Source of the DNA: Nocardioides sp. YR527
GTDB lineage: Bacteria; Actinomycetota; Actinomycetes; Propionibacteriales; Nocardioidaceae
DNA: 64,000 nucleotides
Direction: 5' to 3'
Assembly: GCF_900101045.1 (NCBI RefSeq)
Contig: NZ_FNFN01000011.1
Coordinates: 105,773 to 169,772, forward strand
The notes below the pieces were generated by a model. The model was given only the letters and a program-made list of their open reading frames with translations, was not told the origin of the DNA and did no database searches. Position numbers and translations under genes: made by a program. Positions 32,407 to 40,674 of this stretch are shown here, in pieces. Each line of letters begins with the position of its first letter. The first letter of the stretch is position 1.

Positions 32407-33851
32407 GACGGGGTCACCTCCTGCGACTCGGGCTGCTTCCACGACGGCTTGCGGAAGCGGTAGAACAGGAACGGCACGAGGAGCCCGAGCCCGAGTGCGC
32501 CGCCGCCGACGATGGCGAAGTAGAGACCGGAGTTTCCCGACGCGAACTGCGACGGCGGGATGAAGCCGACCAGGAGGGCGGCGAGGGAGGCCGCGAAGCC
32601 GACGCCGCACATCCCGACGAGCATGGGCGCGCGGTAGCCGCGCGGGTGGTCGGGATGCTTACGGCGCAGCTGGATCGCGGCCACGAACATCAACAGGTAC
32701 ATGATCAGGTAGACCTGGGTGGTGATGACCGAGAAGATCCAGTAGGCGCTGGACACGTCTGGGATCAACGCGTACGCCAGACCGATCACGGTGGTGATCA
32801 GCCCCTGGACGACCAGGATGTTCTGCTGGACACCGTTCTTGTTCAGCTGCTGCAGGAAGGGTGGAAGGTAGCCCTCCTGGCGCGAGATCAGCAGCAGGCC
32901 CTTCGACGGCCCAGCCAGCCAGGTCAGCATGCCGCCGAGGGATGCGGTGACCAGCATGATGCCCACGATCGGGGTCAGCCACTGCCAGCCGAAGTTCGCG
33001 AAGACCGCGTCGAAGGCCTGCATCACACCAGCGGTGAGGGACAGCTCCTCAGCGGGCACGATCCAGCTGATCGCCAGCGCCGGGAGGATGAAGATCGCCA
33101 GGACCATGCCCATGGCCAGGAACATCGACTTCGGGAACTCCTTGCCCGGGTCCTTCAGCGAGGACACGTGAACCGCGTTCATCTCCATGCCCGAGTAGGA
33201 GAGGAAGTTGTTGACGATGAGCACGAGGCTCGCGAGCCCGGCCCACACCGGGAAGATGTTCTCCGCGGTCATCGGTGCCGCGGACTCGTTGCCCTGTCCG
33301 AGGAAGACGATGCCGAGAAGGACCAGTACGACGCCGGGGATCAGGGTTCCGATGATCAGGCCGCCGCTGGCGAGACCCGCGACTCCCTTGGTGCCGCGTG
33401 AGGAGATCCAGACACCGGACCAGTACACAACGATGATCACGCACGCGGTCCACACCCCGCTGCTCGCCAGCTCTGGATTGAACACATAAGCGAGGGTGCT
33501 CGCCACGAATCCCAGCAGGCTCGGGTAGTAGAAGATCGTCATGGCGAACTGGCACCAGACCGCCAGGAAGCCCATCGGCTTGGAGATCCCTTCCGAGACC
33601 CACTTGTAGATGCCGCCTTCCCAGCCCGACGCGAGCTCCGCGGAGACCAGCGACGTCGGCAGCAGGAACACGATGGCCGGGAGCAGGTACAAGAAGACGC
33701 AGGCCAGGCCGTAGACCGCCATCGTCGGCGCCGCCCGCAGGCTGGCGACCGAGCTCGTGGTCATCATCGCCAGCGCCACCCACGAGATCCAGGCGGTCGG
33801 CGGGATCTTGGCTCGCGTCGCCAGGTCTGCTGCTGCGTCCCCTGCGCTCAT
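32403..33851 (-). CDS. APC superfamily amino acid permease (glutamate:GABA antiporter-like)
   Basis: This 482-residue protein has twelve predicted membrane segments. Family features include SVASLRAAPTMAVYGLACVF near TM1-2, VSAELASGWEGGIYKWVSEG near 65, NNFLSYSGMEMNAVHVSSLK near 215 (the S-x-x-GME motif typical of glutamate:GABA-type antiporters) and DPGKEFPKSM just after. The ATG at 33851 was chosen over a TTG 33 bp upstream. With the M20 dipeptidase downstream and the divergent M24 aminopeptidase, it suggests a peptide/amino-acid use locus. Substrate is inferred only at family level. Confidence 0.85.
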   Translation of the reverse strand: MSAGDAAADLATRAKIPPTAWISWVALAMMTTSSVASLRAAPTMAVYGLACVFLYLLPAIVFLLPTSLVSAELASGWEGGIYKWVSEGISKPMGFLAVWCQFAMTIFYYPSLLGFVASTLAYVFNPELASSGVWTACVIIVVYWSGVWISSRGTKGVAGLASGGLIIGTLIPGVVLVLLGIVFLGQGNESAAPMTAENIFPVWAGLASLVLIVNNFLSYSGMEMNAVHVSSLKDPGKEFPKSMFLAMGMVLAIFILPALAISWIVPAEELSLTAGVMQAFDAVFANFGWQWLTPIVGIMLVTASLGGMLTWLAGPSKGLLLISRQEGYLPPFLQQLNKNGVQQNILVVQGLITTVIGLAYALIPDVSSAYWIFSVITTQVYLIMYLLMFVAAIQLRRKHPDHPRGYRAPMLVGMCGVGFAASLAALLVGFIPPSQFASGNSGLYFAIVGGGALGLGLLVPFLFYRFRKPSWKQPESQEVTPS

Positions 33852-33964
33852 GGTGACCACCGCAACGGTGCGGAAATTCTGCAAGATCTGGACATCCTCA
33901 TCACTCCTTGCGAAAAGCGACGGCAGCTGATGGCTCAGATTAGGAACGAGACTCGCGCAGGTGG

Positions 33965-33983
33965 ATCATCCCGAACGGATGAT
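33965..33983. promoter_or_regulatory. Inverted repeat in the divergent permease / M24 peptidase promoter
   Basis: ATCATCC-cgaac-GGATGAT is a perfect 7-bp inverted repeat located about midway in the 178-bp spacer between the permease start (33851, minus) and the M24 peptidase start (34030, plus). It is a plausible operator serving both directions; no regulator gene adjoins it. Confidence 0.4.
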
Positions 33984-34029
33984 TCGCGCCTGACCATCTG
34001 TGGTTATCGTCCGTACCAGGAGGGACACG

Positions 34030-35160
34030 ATGACCACGACGCAGTCACCAGTGCCGATCACGACCGAGGACTACACGGCTCGGATGAGCCGTGCGGTGGC
34101 CGATGCGACCGACGCGGGGCTGGACGGGCTCCTCGTGACGCCCGGTCCTGACCTGGTGTGGCTCACCGGCTACCAGCCCACGGCCATCACCGAGAGGTTG
34201 ACGGTGCTGGTCCTCGCTCCCGGCCGACAGCCGACGCTGCTGGTGCCGACCCTGGAGCGGCCGGACGTCGAGAGTGCCGTGGGTGCACCGGGCCTCTCGA
34301 TCGTCGACTGGGTGGACGGCGAGGATCCGTTCGTGCGCGCCAGCACCTTGATCCCCGCTAACGGGACGATGGGAATCGCCGACTCGGCATGGGCGATGCA
34401 CCTGCTCGGACTGCAGGACGCGTTGCCCGAGTCCTCCTATCGGTCGCTGACGCAGGCCCTTCCCATGCTGAGAGCGGTGAAGGACTCCAAGGAACTGGCC
34501 CGGCTGGCAGCTGCCGGGGCCGCCGCGGACGCGGTCTACGAGCAGATCCTCGGAGTCCGGTTCGCCGGTCGGAAGGAGACGGACGTGGCCGCCGACCTGG
34601 CCCGCCTGCTGCGGGAGGCCGGGCACGAGCAGGTCGACTTCACGGTGGTCGGCTCAGGACCGAACGGCGCCAACCCTCACCACGAGGCCGGCGACCGCAC
34701 CATCGAGGTCGGCGATGCGATCGTCCTCGACTTCGGTGGGCTGATGTACGGCTACGGCTCGGACACCAGTCGCACGGTGTGCGTGGGCGAACCTTCCGCG
34801 CTGATCCGCGAGGTCCACGAGGTCGTCCGCGCGGCGCAGCAGGCAGGAGTCGAAGCGGTACGCCCGGGCGTGGCCTGCCAGGAGATCGACCGGGCCGCTC
34901 GAAAGGTGATCACCGACGCCGGGTACGGCGAGCGGTTCATCCACCGCACGGGCCACGGCATCGGCACCACGACCCATGAACCGCCGTACATGATCGAGGG
35001 CGAGGAGCAGCCGCTCGTGCCCGGGATGTGCTTCTCCGTCGAGCCCGGGATCTACCTCCTCGGAGAGTTCGGGGTCCGCATCGAGGACATCGTCACCGTC
35101 ACCGAGGAGGGCGGCAGACGTCTGAACAGCACCGAGCGTGACCTGAAGGTCGTCGGCTGA
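34030..35160 (+). CDS. M24 family Xaa-Pro aminopeptidase/dipeptidase
   Basis: This 376-residue protein has a creatinase-like N-terminal domain and the pita-bread catalytic domain with all five metal ligands: VLDFGGLMYGYGSDTSRTVC (two Asp), FIHRTGHGIGTTTHEPPYM (His), CFSVEPGIYL (Glu) and VRIEDIVTVTEEG (Glu). This fits proline dipeptidase/aminopeptidase PepQ. The ATG at 34030 follows an excellent AGGAGG site 6 bp upstream. It diverges from the permease operon, consistent with processing proline-containing peptides. Confidence 0.92.
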   Translation: MTTTQSPVPITTEDYTARMSRAVADATDAGLDGLLVTPGPDLVWLTGYQPTAITERLTVLVLAPGRQPTLLVPTLERPDVESAVGAPGLSIVDWVDGEDPFVRASTLIPANGTMGIADSAWAMHLLGLQDALPESSYRSLTQALPMLRAVKDSKELARLAAAGAAADAVYEQILGVRFAGRKETDVAADLARLLREAGHEQVDFTVVGSGPNGANPHHEAGDRTIEVGDAIVLDFGGLMYGYGSDTSRTVCVGEPSALIREVHEVVRAAQQAGVEAVRPGVACQEIDRAARKVITDAGYGERFIHRTGHGIGTTTHEPPYMIEGEEQPLVPGMCFSVEPGIYLLGEFGVRIEDIVTVTEEGGRRLNSTERDLKVVG

Positions 35161-35171
35161 GACATACGGCG

Positions 35172-35693
35172 CTACTCGGTGGGCAGGAGCACCGTGGACA
35201 GCATCACGCGCTGTTTCCCGAGCGCCTCGCCGACGTACGGGGCGATGAGATCGTTGAATCCTTGCTGGATCCGCCCGAGGTCCTCCTCATCGACGTACAG
35301 CGCGCCCGTGCCGAACCCGATGTGGCTGCGGGTCACCTCGCCGAGTGCGAGTGAACCCTCGAACGTACGAAGCAGCTCGCCGATGAAGGCGAGGAAACCG
35401 GCTCGGATCTGCTCGTCGGAGAGCGTCGCCAGCTCGGCCTTCTCGACGTGAGCCATCCGCTCGCCCAGGGTGTACGTGCGCTCGACCGTGCCGCGCACCC
35501 GCCGCTCCGACGCCACGGCGAGGAAGCCGGCCTCGACGAGCGTGGCGATGTGTCGATACAGCGTTGCCTGGGGGACATCTGTCAGCAGGTCCCGGAGCTG
35601 GGCGGTGGTCAGATCGCGACCCCCTACCGCCTGCAGGACCCGCAGTCGTACGGGATGGGCAACGACCTCAGAGTTATTGCCTTGCGACGGCAT
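35172..35693 (-). CDS. Winged-helix transcriptional regulator (ArsR-like HTH_20 type)
   Basis: This 173-residue regulator has an N-terminal winged helix: VVAHPVRLRVLQAVGGRDLT then AQLRDLLTDVPQATLYRHIA and TLVEAGFLAVASERRVRGTV, followed by a helical ligand/dimer domain. The ATG at 35693 has GGGAG 7 bp upstream and avoids overlapping the divergent gene. It faces a PH-like protein and an ABC exporter across 61 bp containing AGAAT inverted repeats, so it probably controls that operon and itself. The inducer is unknown. Confidence 0.82.
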   Translation of the reverse strand: MPSQGNNSEVVAHPVRLRVLQAVGGRDLTTAQLRDLLTDVPQATLYRHIATLVEAGFLAVASERRVRGTVERTYTLGERMAHVEKAELATLSDEQIRAGFLAFIGELLRTFEGSLALGEVTRSHIGFGTGALYVDEEDLGRIQQGFNDLIAPYVGEALGKQRVMLSTVLLPTE

Positions 35694-35705
35694 CTGGCTC
35701 CCATT

Positions 35706-35745
35706 ATTCTCATTCGTAGAATGTTCCTGATCTGAGTATATTCTA
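35706..35745. promoter_or_regulatory. Candidate operator with three AGAAT half-sites
   Basis: In the 61-bp divergent spacer, ATTCT (35706-35710), TAGAAT (35717-35722) and ATTCTA (35740-35745) form overlapping inverted repeats. The spacing and position fit binding of the adjacent winged-helix regulator. Seen as sequence; binding is inferred. Confidence 0.5.
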
Positions 35746-35754
35746 GGAGATGAG

Positions 35755-36120
35755 ATGACCATCCTCAATGTCCAGGACGGCGTGCTGATGCTGACCTTTC
35801 CCGGCTGGGAGCGGCTGATGGTCGGCCGCGCGGGCTACTCCGTCGCGGTCAGTGCCGTCGACTCGGTGGAGGTGCTGCCGGGCTGGAGCTCTGAGATCTT
35901 GGGCTGGCGTTCTGGCATGGCGATCTCCGGTCTTCGCAAGCTGGGCACCTTTCGGCATCCCGACGGCACCCGCAGGCTGGTCTCGATGACGCGTGGGCTG
36001 CCCCTGCTGCGGATCCGGTTGCGCGACAGGGAGGTCGGTGCCGGCTTCGACGAGCTGCTGGTCAGCAATCCGGAGGCCGCCGAGCTGGCCGCGAAGCTCG
36101 ACGCTCTGGCTCGGTCATGA
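35755..36120 (+). CDS. Small uncharacterised protein, first gene of an ABC exporter operon
   Basis: This 121-residue soluble protein starts MTILNVQDGVLMLTFPGWER and continues with beta-rich sequence (VSAVDSVEVLPGW, LGTFRHPDGTRRLVSMTRGL, LLRIRLRDREVGAGFDELLV) and a final helix PEAAELAAKLDALAR, as in PH-like domains. The ATG has AGGAGATGAG upstream and its stop overlaps the ABC ATPase ATG (ATGA). Function unknown; it may regulate or recruit the exporter. Confidence 0.7.
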   Translation: MTILNVQDGVLMLTFPGWERLMVGRAGYSVAVSAVDSVEVLPGWSSEILGWRSGMAISGLRKLGTFRHPDGTRRLVSMTRGLPLLRIRLRDREVGAGFDELLVSNPEAAELAAKLDALARS

Positions 36121-36890
36121 GTGCCGCCGTGGCCCCGGGTGTCGCGGCGCAGGGGCGTGTGGTGCTGTCCGGCCCCACACTGCGAGCTGAAGGTCTGGCC
36201 AAGTCGTTCGGGCCGGTGCCGGCGCTGACCCGGGTCGATCTGGTCGCCCGGCCGGGGCGGGTGACCGGCTTCATCGGGCCGAACGGCGCGGGCAAGAGCA
36301 CGACCTTGCGCATCCTCACCGGACTCGCCCGTGCGGATCAGGGCGCCGCGACGATCGATGGGATGCCCTATGGGGCGTTGAGCTCTCCGTCCCGGGTTCT
36401 GGGCGTCGTCGGCGATCTGGCCGGAGCCCATCCGGGGATGACCGCTCGTGGGCACCTGCAGACTCAGGCCGCCCTGATCGGTGTGCCCGGCGCTCGGGTC
36501 GAGCAGGTGCTCGAGGAGACCGGCCTGAGCTCGGTGTCGCGCCGACGAGTCCGCGGCTTCTCCACCGGGATGCGCCAGCGGCTGGCATTGGCGACGGCTC
36601 TGCTGGGCCAACCGTCCGGGCTGATCCTCGATGAGCCGACCAACGGCCTGGATCCCTCGGGCATCGTGTGGTTGCGCCGTCTGCTGCGAGCCTTCGCCGA
36701 TGCCGGCGGGACGGTGCTGGTGTCCAGTCATGTGCTCACCGAGCTGCAACAGGTCATCGACGATCTGGTTCTCGTCGAAGGAGGCCGCACGCGCTGGTCA
36801 GGCTCCCTGAGCGACTTCACCGGCGAACACGCCTCGCTCGAGGAGGCCTACCTGAGCATGGTCGAGGAGGAGATGGCATGCGACAGCTGA
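36117..36890 (+). CDS. ABC transporter ATP-binding protein (exporter type)
   Basis: This 257-residue ATPase contains Walker A GFIGPNGAGKSTTLRILTGL near residue 52, the ABC signature GFSTGMRQRLALA near 145, Walker B GLILDEPTNGLDPSGIVWL near 165 and the switch His VLVSSHVLTELQQ near 196. Its shape fits the CcmA/DrrA-like group of lantibiotic or small-molecule exporters. It overlaps the permease start by 13 bp, so the two are coupled. The cargo is not deducible. Confidence 0.93.
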   Translation: MSAAVAPGVAAQGRVVLSGPTLRAEGLAKSFGPVPALTRVDLVARPGRVTGFIGPNGAGKSTTLRILTGLARADQGAATIDGMPYGALSSPSRVLGVVGDLAGAHPGMTARGHLQTQAALIGVPGARVEQVLEETGLSSVSRRRVRGFSTGMRQRLALATALLGQPSGLILDEPTNGLDPSGIVWLRRLLRAFADAGGTVLVSSHVLTELQQVIDDLVLVEGGRTRWSGSLSDFTGEHASLEEAYLSMVEEEMACDS

Positions 36891-37684
36891 AGGACGCGAT
36901 CCGAGGTGAGGTGGTCCGGCTGACCAGGACCCGACTGCCCCTGTGGACGCTGGCGGCCGCGGTGGCGTGCGGTGGCCTGCTCACCGGTCTCGTCGCCCTG
37001 ACCGGGCCGGAGAACGCCACCCCGCCGATGCCTGGGTTGGACACTGTCGCGGGCGTCTCCGGCGTCGTGGGCCTTCTCGGCGTCGCCCTCTTCGTACCTG
37101 CGCTGATCGGCACCGTGGCGATCACCGGCGAATACCGGCATCGCACGGTAGCCACCACCTTCCTCGCGGTCCCGAATCGCGGCCGGGTACTGGTGGCCAA
37201 GCTGATCGCCTACGGCGGGCTCGGCCTGGCGTACGGGCTGGTCCTGGCGTTCTCCGCGGTTGCCGGGATCTATGCAGGGACCTTCGCGTACGGGATCGAG
37301 CCAGGGCTCGGGCTCGGTGCCATGCTCGGCACCACAGCGAGGTACGGCGCCGCCGCAGCCATCTACATGCTGCTGGGTGTCGGCATCGGAGCTGTCGCGC
37401 GGCACCAGCTGCTCGCGATCGGGATCACCTTGGGGTACTTCTACTTCGTGGACAACCTGATGATGATTCTCCCGGGAGCCAACATCGTCTATCCGTTCCT
37501 TCCGGGTGGAGCCACGTCCGCGCTCACCGGGTCGACCGCGATATTGGAGATGATCGCGGCCGAGACCGGTGTGAATGGCCCTGTCGTACAGGCGCCGCTG
37601 GTGGGTGCGCTCGTGCTCCTCGGCTACGCCTTGGCCTCATCGGCCCTGGCCGCGGCCGTGTCCCTGCGCCGCGACGTCGCCTGA
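36878..37684 (+). CDS. ABC transporter permease (ABC-2 type)
   Basis: This 268-residue membrane protein has six predicted segments, e.g. LWTLAAAVACGGLLTGLVAL, VVGLLGVALFVPALIGTVAI, GLGLAYGLVLAFSAVAGIYA and YGAAAAIYMLLGVGIGAVAR, with the ABC-2 coupling motif TGEYRHRTVATTFLAVPNRG between TM2 and TM3. The E-x-R-x-x-T motif is typical of permeases paired with DrrA-like ATPases. Stop at 37684; the next gene is convergent. Confidence 0.88.
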   Translation: MRQLKDAIRGEVVRLTRTRLPLWTLAAAVACGGLLTGLVALTGPENATPPMPGLDTVAGVSGVVGLLGVALFVPALIGTVAITGEYRHRTVATTFLAVPNRGRVLVAKLIAYGGLGLAYGLVLAFSAVAGIYAGTFAYGIEPGLGLGAMLGTTARYGAAAAIYMLLGVGIGAVARHQLLAIGITLGYFYFVDNLMMILPGANIVYPFLPGGATSALTGSTAILEMIAAETGVNGPVVQAPLVGALVLLGYALASSALAAAVSLRRDVA

Positions 37685-37717
37685 GCGCCGGGCGCCGGAC
37701 GCTCCGCTGCCCGGCGC

Positions 37718-38278
37718 TCAGGCGTGGCCGCCCTGGACTTCCTTGGCTGCTGCCTTGATGTCGTCCGCCTCGACCTTCGCGACGGTGGACTCGACGATGG
37801 ACTCCGCACGCTCGAGGGCCTTGCGGATCTTGACCTCGCCGGGGTCGGAAACCAGGGCGAGCAGGCCGGAGTGCCCTGGTGTGATCGCATTCTCGAGCTT
37901 CTCCTCGAGCTCGCGGTTGTGGTGGCGCTGCCGCAGCTTTCCGACGAGGGCTCCGGCGCCGCCGGCCACTGCGGCACTGCCGAGGATCGACGGCGGGAAA
38001 ATCACCCCGAGCGCGACGCCGCCGACGACGCCCCACTTGAGGCCTGACTTCGTGCTGTGGTCGGTTGCCTTCTGGATCTCCAGCTTGCCCTCGGCCGAGC
38101 GCCTGACCACGATGACGCCCTCGATCTCGACGGTGCGGCCGTCCTCGGCCGACTTGAGGGCCTCGTACGCCTCCAACGCCATGTCGGTGTCGCTGAAGTC
38201 GGCGATGATGAGGGTGTAGGCGCCGTCGGACACGGAGGCCGCGCTCACCTCTACGTCGGGGTTGGTCTCGTCTGCCAT
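37718..38278 (-). CDS. DUF1269 membrane-associated stress protein
   Basis: This 186-residue protein begins MADETNPDVEVSAAS and has the DUF1269 layout: a ferredoxin-like cytosolic domain (GAYTLIIADFSDTDMALEAY, VIVVRRSAEGKLEI), a membrane hairpin (LKWGVVGGVALGVIFPPSIL, GSAAVAGGAGALVGKL) and a C-terminal domain (ITPGHSGLLALVSDPGEVKI). The ATG at 38278 has GGAGCGG upstream. Such proteins are induced by stress in many bacteria but lack a defined activity. It follows a GlsB/YeaQ-like gene on the same strand. Confidence 0.82.
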   Translation of the reverse strand: MADETNPDVEVSAASVSDGAYTLIIADFSDTDMALEAYEALKSAEDGRTVEIEGVIVVRRSAEGKLEIQKATDHSTKSGLKWGVVGGVALGVIFPPSILGSAAVAGGAGALVGKLRQRHHNRELEEKLENAITPGHSGLLALVSDPGEVKIRKALERAESIVESTVAKVEADDIKAAAKEVQGGHA

Positions 38279-38330
38279 GACATCCGCTCCTTGGTGGTTG
38301 AGGTACCACTCTCGAACGGCCATGGCTCGA

Positions 38331-38359
38331 CGGCATCACCCGTAGCGGGTGGGGTGCCG
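38331..38359 (-). terminator. Hairpin between glsB-like and DUF1269 genes
   Basis: CGGCA...ACCCG-tag-CGGGT...TGCCG forms a two-part stem just 3' of the GlsB-like gene, which reads leftwards. There is no U-run, so it may attenuate or stabilise rather than fully terminate. Confidence 0.4.
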
Positions 38360-38376
38360 CTCGGAGGATCCGATGA

Positions 38377-38640
38377 TCACTGGCCCTGACGCGACCGGCG
38401 CCAGAACCCCCATGCCCAGGTGAGGAGCAGGGCTCCCAGGATCGACCCGATCAACCCGGTCGGGTGGAGATCGAGGCCGTTGCCGGTCGCGAGGCTGAGC
38501 CCCAGGCCGCCGACGAAGGAGCCCAGGAGGCCCGTCACCGCCGCGGTGGTCCAATCGATCTCCTTCATCGATCGACCGAGAACGAGTTGTGCCACGCCGC
38601 CTGCCACGATGCCGAACAGGATGATCGCGATGATGAGCAT
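38377..38640 (-). CDS. GlsB/YeaQ/YmgE family stress response membrane protein
   Basis: This 87-residue protein consists of three membrane helices with the family pattern LFGIVAGGVAQLVLGR, TTAAVTGLLGSFVGGLGLSL and GLIGSILGALLLTWAWGFWR. The GlsB/YeaQ family is Gly-rich and of this size. It is a common stress-induced envelope protein with unknown mechanism. It lies 98 bp upstream of the DUF1269 gene on the same strand. Confidence 0.88.
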   Translation of the reverse strand: MLIIAIILFGIVAGGVAQLVLGRSMKEIDWTTAAVTGLLGSFVGGLGLSLATGNGLDLHPTGLIGSILGALLLTWAWGFWRRSRQGQ

Positions 38641-38701
38641 ATTGGCAACCTACCGCATCCAAACGCTCTCTATCCGGCGTTGAACGACACTGCTCGACGG
38701 G

Positions 38702-39937
38702 TCAGGCGACGCGGGTCTGGAGCCACGTGCGGTAGCGGCGCAGGGCGCGGCGTTGGAGGAAGGTCTCCTTGGCCAGGGCGAGCTTGGGGTCCATCCCGGG
38801 GCGGGGGCGGCGGCCGGCACCGAGGCGGCGCAGCTGCTGGCGTACGCGGGCCATGCTCGCGGCCGAGGCGACGGCCTTGTCCTCGATCCGGACCGGCGCC
38901 AGGTCGACGCGGGCCTCGGCGTCGTGGCGCCACCGGTTCGGCAGATCGGGGTCGACCGCGAGGGCGCTGCCCATACCGACCAGGTCGACGCCGCCGGCGA
39001 GGACCTCCTCGGCGACGGGGCGCCGGACGATGCCACCGGTGAGCATCAGGGGAAGCGGGCTGGTCCGGGCCAGGTCCTCGGCGAGGGTCAGGAAGTACGC
39101 CTCGCGGGCCTGGGTGCGCTCGTCCTTGGTCTGCCCGGTCATGGCCGGGGCCTCGTAGCTGCCACCGGAGAGCTCCACGACGTCGACGCCCAGCGGGGCC
39201 AGCATCTCGATGACTGCCTTGGCGTCCTCGGCGTCGAATCCGCCGCGCTGGAAGTCGGCGGAGTTGAGCTTGACCGCGACGGCGAAGTCGGGGGAGACCA
39301 GGGCACGTACGGCCCGGACGATGTCGAGCAGGAGGCGGGCCCGGTCGGCCAGGTCGCCGCCCCACCGGTCGGTGCGCCGGTTGGCCAGGGGTGAGAGGAA
39401 CTGGGAGAGCAGGTAGCCGTGGGCGGCGTGGATCTCGACGCCGTCGAACCCGGCCTCCTCGGCCCGCCGGGCGGTCTCGGCGAACCGCGTGACCGTCTCC
39501 TCGATCTGGGTCGCGGTCATCTCGACGGGTTGGGCGAACCGCTTGGTGTTCTTGCCGAGGTCGACGCGTACGGCCGAAGGCCCCCAGGCGACACCGGGCA
39601 TGTTCGCGCCCACCTGGCGGCCGGGGTGGTTGATCTGCATCCAGACCTGCGAACCCCCGCTCTTCGCGGCGGTCGCCCACTCCCGGAAAGGGGCCAGCGG
39701 CGACTCCGCGTCGAGAACGACACCCCCGGGCCCGGTGAGCGCCTCCGCGTGGACCATGACGTTTCCGGTGATGATCAGACCGACCCCGCCCTGGCTCCAG
39801 CGGCGGTAGAGCCGGACGAGAGAGGCGTCCGGGAGCTGGCCGGCCGCCGCCATGTTCTCCTCCATGGCGGCCTTGGCCAGCCGGTTCGGGAGCACGGAGC
39901 CGTTGGGAAGGGCGAACTGCTCGAATACGGATGACAT
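38702..39937 (-). CDS. NADH:flavin oxidoreductase (Old Yellow Enzyme family)
   Basis: This 411-residue FMN barrel shows LPNRLAKAAMEENMA near residue 16, WMQINHPGRQVGANMPG near 98, the catalytic pair region GVEIHAAHGYLLSQFLSPLA near 165, NRRTDRWGGDLADRARLLLD near 186 and LMLTGGIVRRPVAEEVLAGG near 295. It belongs to the group of OYE enzymes that reduce activated double bonds. It is divergent from a TetR regulator and shares its operator region, so it is probably TetR-controlled. Confidence 0.9.
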   Translation of the reverse strand: MSSVFEQFALPNGSVLPNRLAKAAMEENMAAAGQLPDASLVRLYRRWSQGGVGLIITGNVMVHAEALTGPGGVVLDAESPLAPFREWATAAKSGGSQVWMQINHPGRQVGANMPGVAWGPSAVRVDLGKNTKRFAQPVEMTATQIEETVTRFAETARRAEEAGFDGVEIHAAHGYLLSQFLSPLANRRTDRWGGDLADRARLLLDIVRAVRALVSPDFAVAVKLNSADFQRGGFDAEDAKAVIEMLAPLGVDVVELSGGSYEAPAMTGQTKDERTQAREAYFLTLAEDLARTSPLPLMLTGGIVRRPVAEEVLAGGVDLVGMGSALAVDPDLPNRWRHDAEARVDLAPVRIEDKAVASAASMARVRQQLRRLGAGRRPRPGMDPKLALAKETFLQRRALRRYRTWLQTRVA

Positions 39938-39968
39938 GTACTGCTCCTGAGTGCGGTATGTTTACGGT

Positions 39969-40007
39969 GCTCACATGAGCGTAGGAAGGAATGTAAGCAG
40001 TGTCAAC
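39969..40007. promoter_or_regulatory. Operator region between OYE gene and tetR
   Basis: The spacer holds GCTCA-CA-TGAGC (39969-39980) and AATGTAAGCAGTGTCAAC (39990-40007). The second word recurs in inverted form (GTTGACGGTGCTTACATT) upstream of the decarboxylase-like gene at 40609-40626, so it is a likely TetR site that overlaps the tetR start and would give autorepression. Confidence 0.55.
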
Positions 40008-40578
40008 TTCTGAGAAGAGTGGCTATCATCACGGCGACCTCCGGGCATCGCTCCTGACGGCCGCGATGCGGATGCTCGAAGAGGGCGAGCCGTTCTCGTT
40101 GCGTGCGCTCGCGCGCGAGGCGGGGGTCTCGCCGACGGCGCCCTACCGCCACTTCAAGGACCGTGACGCCCTGGAGTCCGCGCTGGCGGCCCAGGGGCTG
40201 CGCGACCTGAAGGCCGACCTGACCGAGGGCCGTGAGCTCCCGGCCTCTGCTGCCGATCTGGGCGAGCTCGCTGTCGCGTACGTCGAGTTCGCGCTGCGTC
40301 GTCCGGCGCTGTTCCGGGTGATGTTCGGCAACGCGTGCGACACGGGGAGTGCGGAGCGGGTCGAGGCTGCTGCCGAGATCCATGACCTGCTCGCCGTGGC
40401 CATGACGCGGGTCTTCCCTGATGTCGATGCCGATGCGCTCGCCTCGGCCGGCTGGGCGCTCGCGCACGGGATGGCCTACCTCTACATGGACGGCAAGCTT
40501 CAGGCGGGCTCGACCGAGGAGATCGGGGAACGGGTGCGGGCCGCGTTCGCCGCGATCCTCGCTGCCAGCGCCGACTAG
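40000..40578 (+). CDS. TetR family transcriptional regulator
   Basis: This 192-residue regulator starts at GTG and has the N-terminal TetR HTH: GYHHGDLRASLLTAAMRMLE near residue 8 and FSLRALAREAGVSPTAPYRH near 32, then FKDRDALESALAAQGL. The C-terminal ligand domain (LAVAYVEFALRRPALFRVMF) is of the TetR_C_33 type often seen next to oxidoreductase genes. Repeated sites flank it at 39990 and 40609, so it likely represses itself, the OYE and the plus-strand catabolic genes. Confidence 0.9.
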   Translation: MSTSEKSGYHHGDLRASLLTAAMRMLEEGEPFSLRALAREAGVSPTAPYRHFKDRDALESALAAQGLRDLKADLTEGRELPASAADLGELAVAYVEFALRRPALFRVMFGNACDTGSAERVEAAAEIHDLLAVAMTRVFPDVDADALASAGWALAHGMAYLYMDGKLQAGSTEEIGERVRAAFAAILAASAD

Positions 40579-40609
40579 CAGGGAGTGGCGGTCGCCACTT
40601 CGGCCGGTG

Positions 40610-40650
40610 TTGACGGTGCTTACATTGCTGCGTAGGCTCTCCATGTAAGC
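40610..40650 (+). promoter_or_regulatory. Promoter and overlapping operator upstream of the decarboxylase-like gene
   Basis: TTGACG (40610-40615) and TAGGCT (40633-40638) are spaced by 17 bp, a good sigma-70-type promoter. The inverted repeat GCTTACAT (40618-40625) / ATGTAAGC (40643-40650) overlaps the spacer and straddles the -10 box, which is a classic repressor layout. A related word lies at the tetR start. Confidence 0.6.
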
Positions 40651-40674
40651 ATTGCTAACATTGAGGAGATCCTG

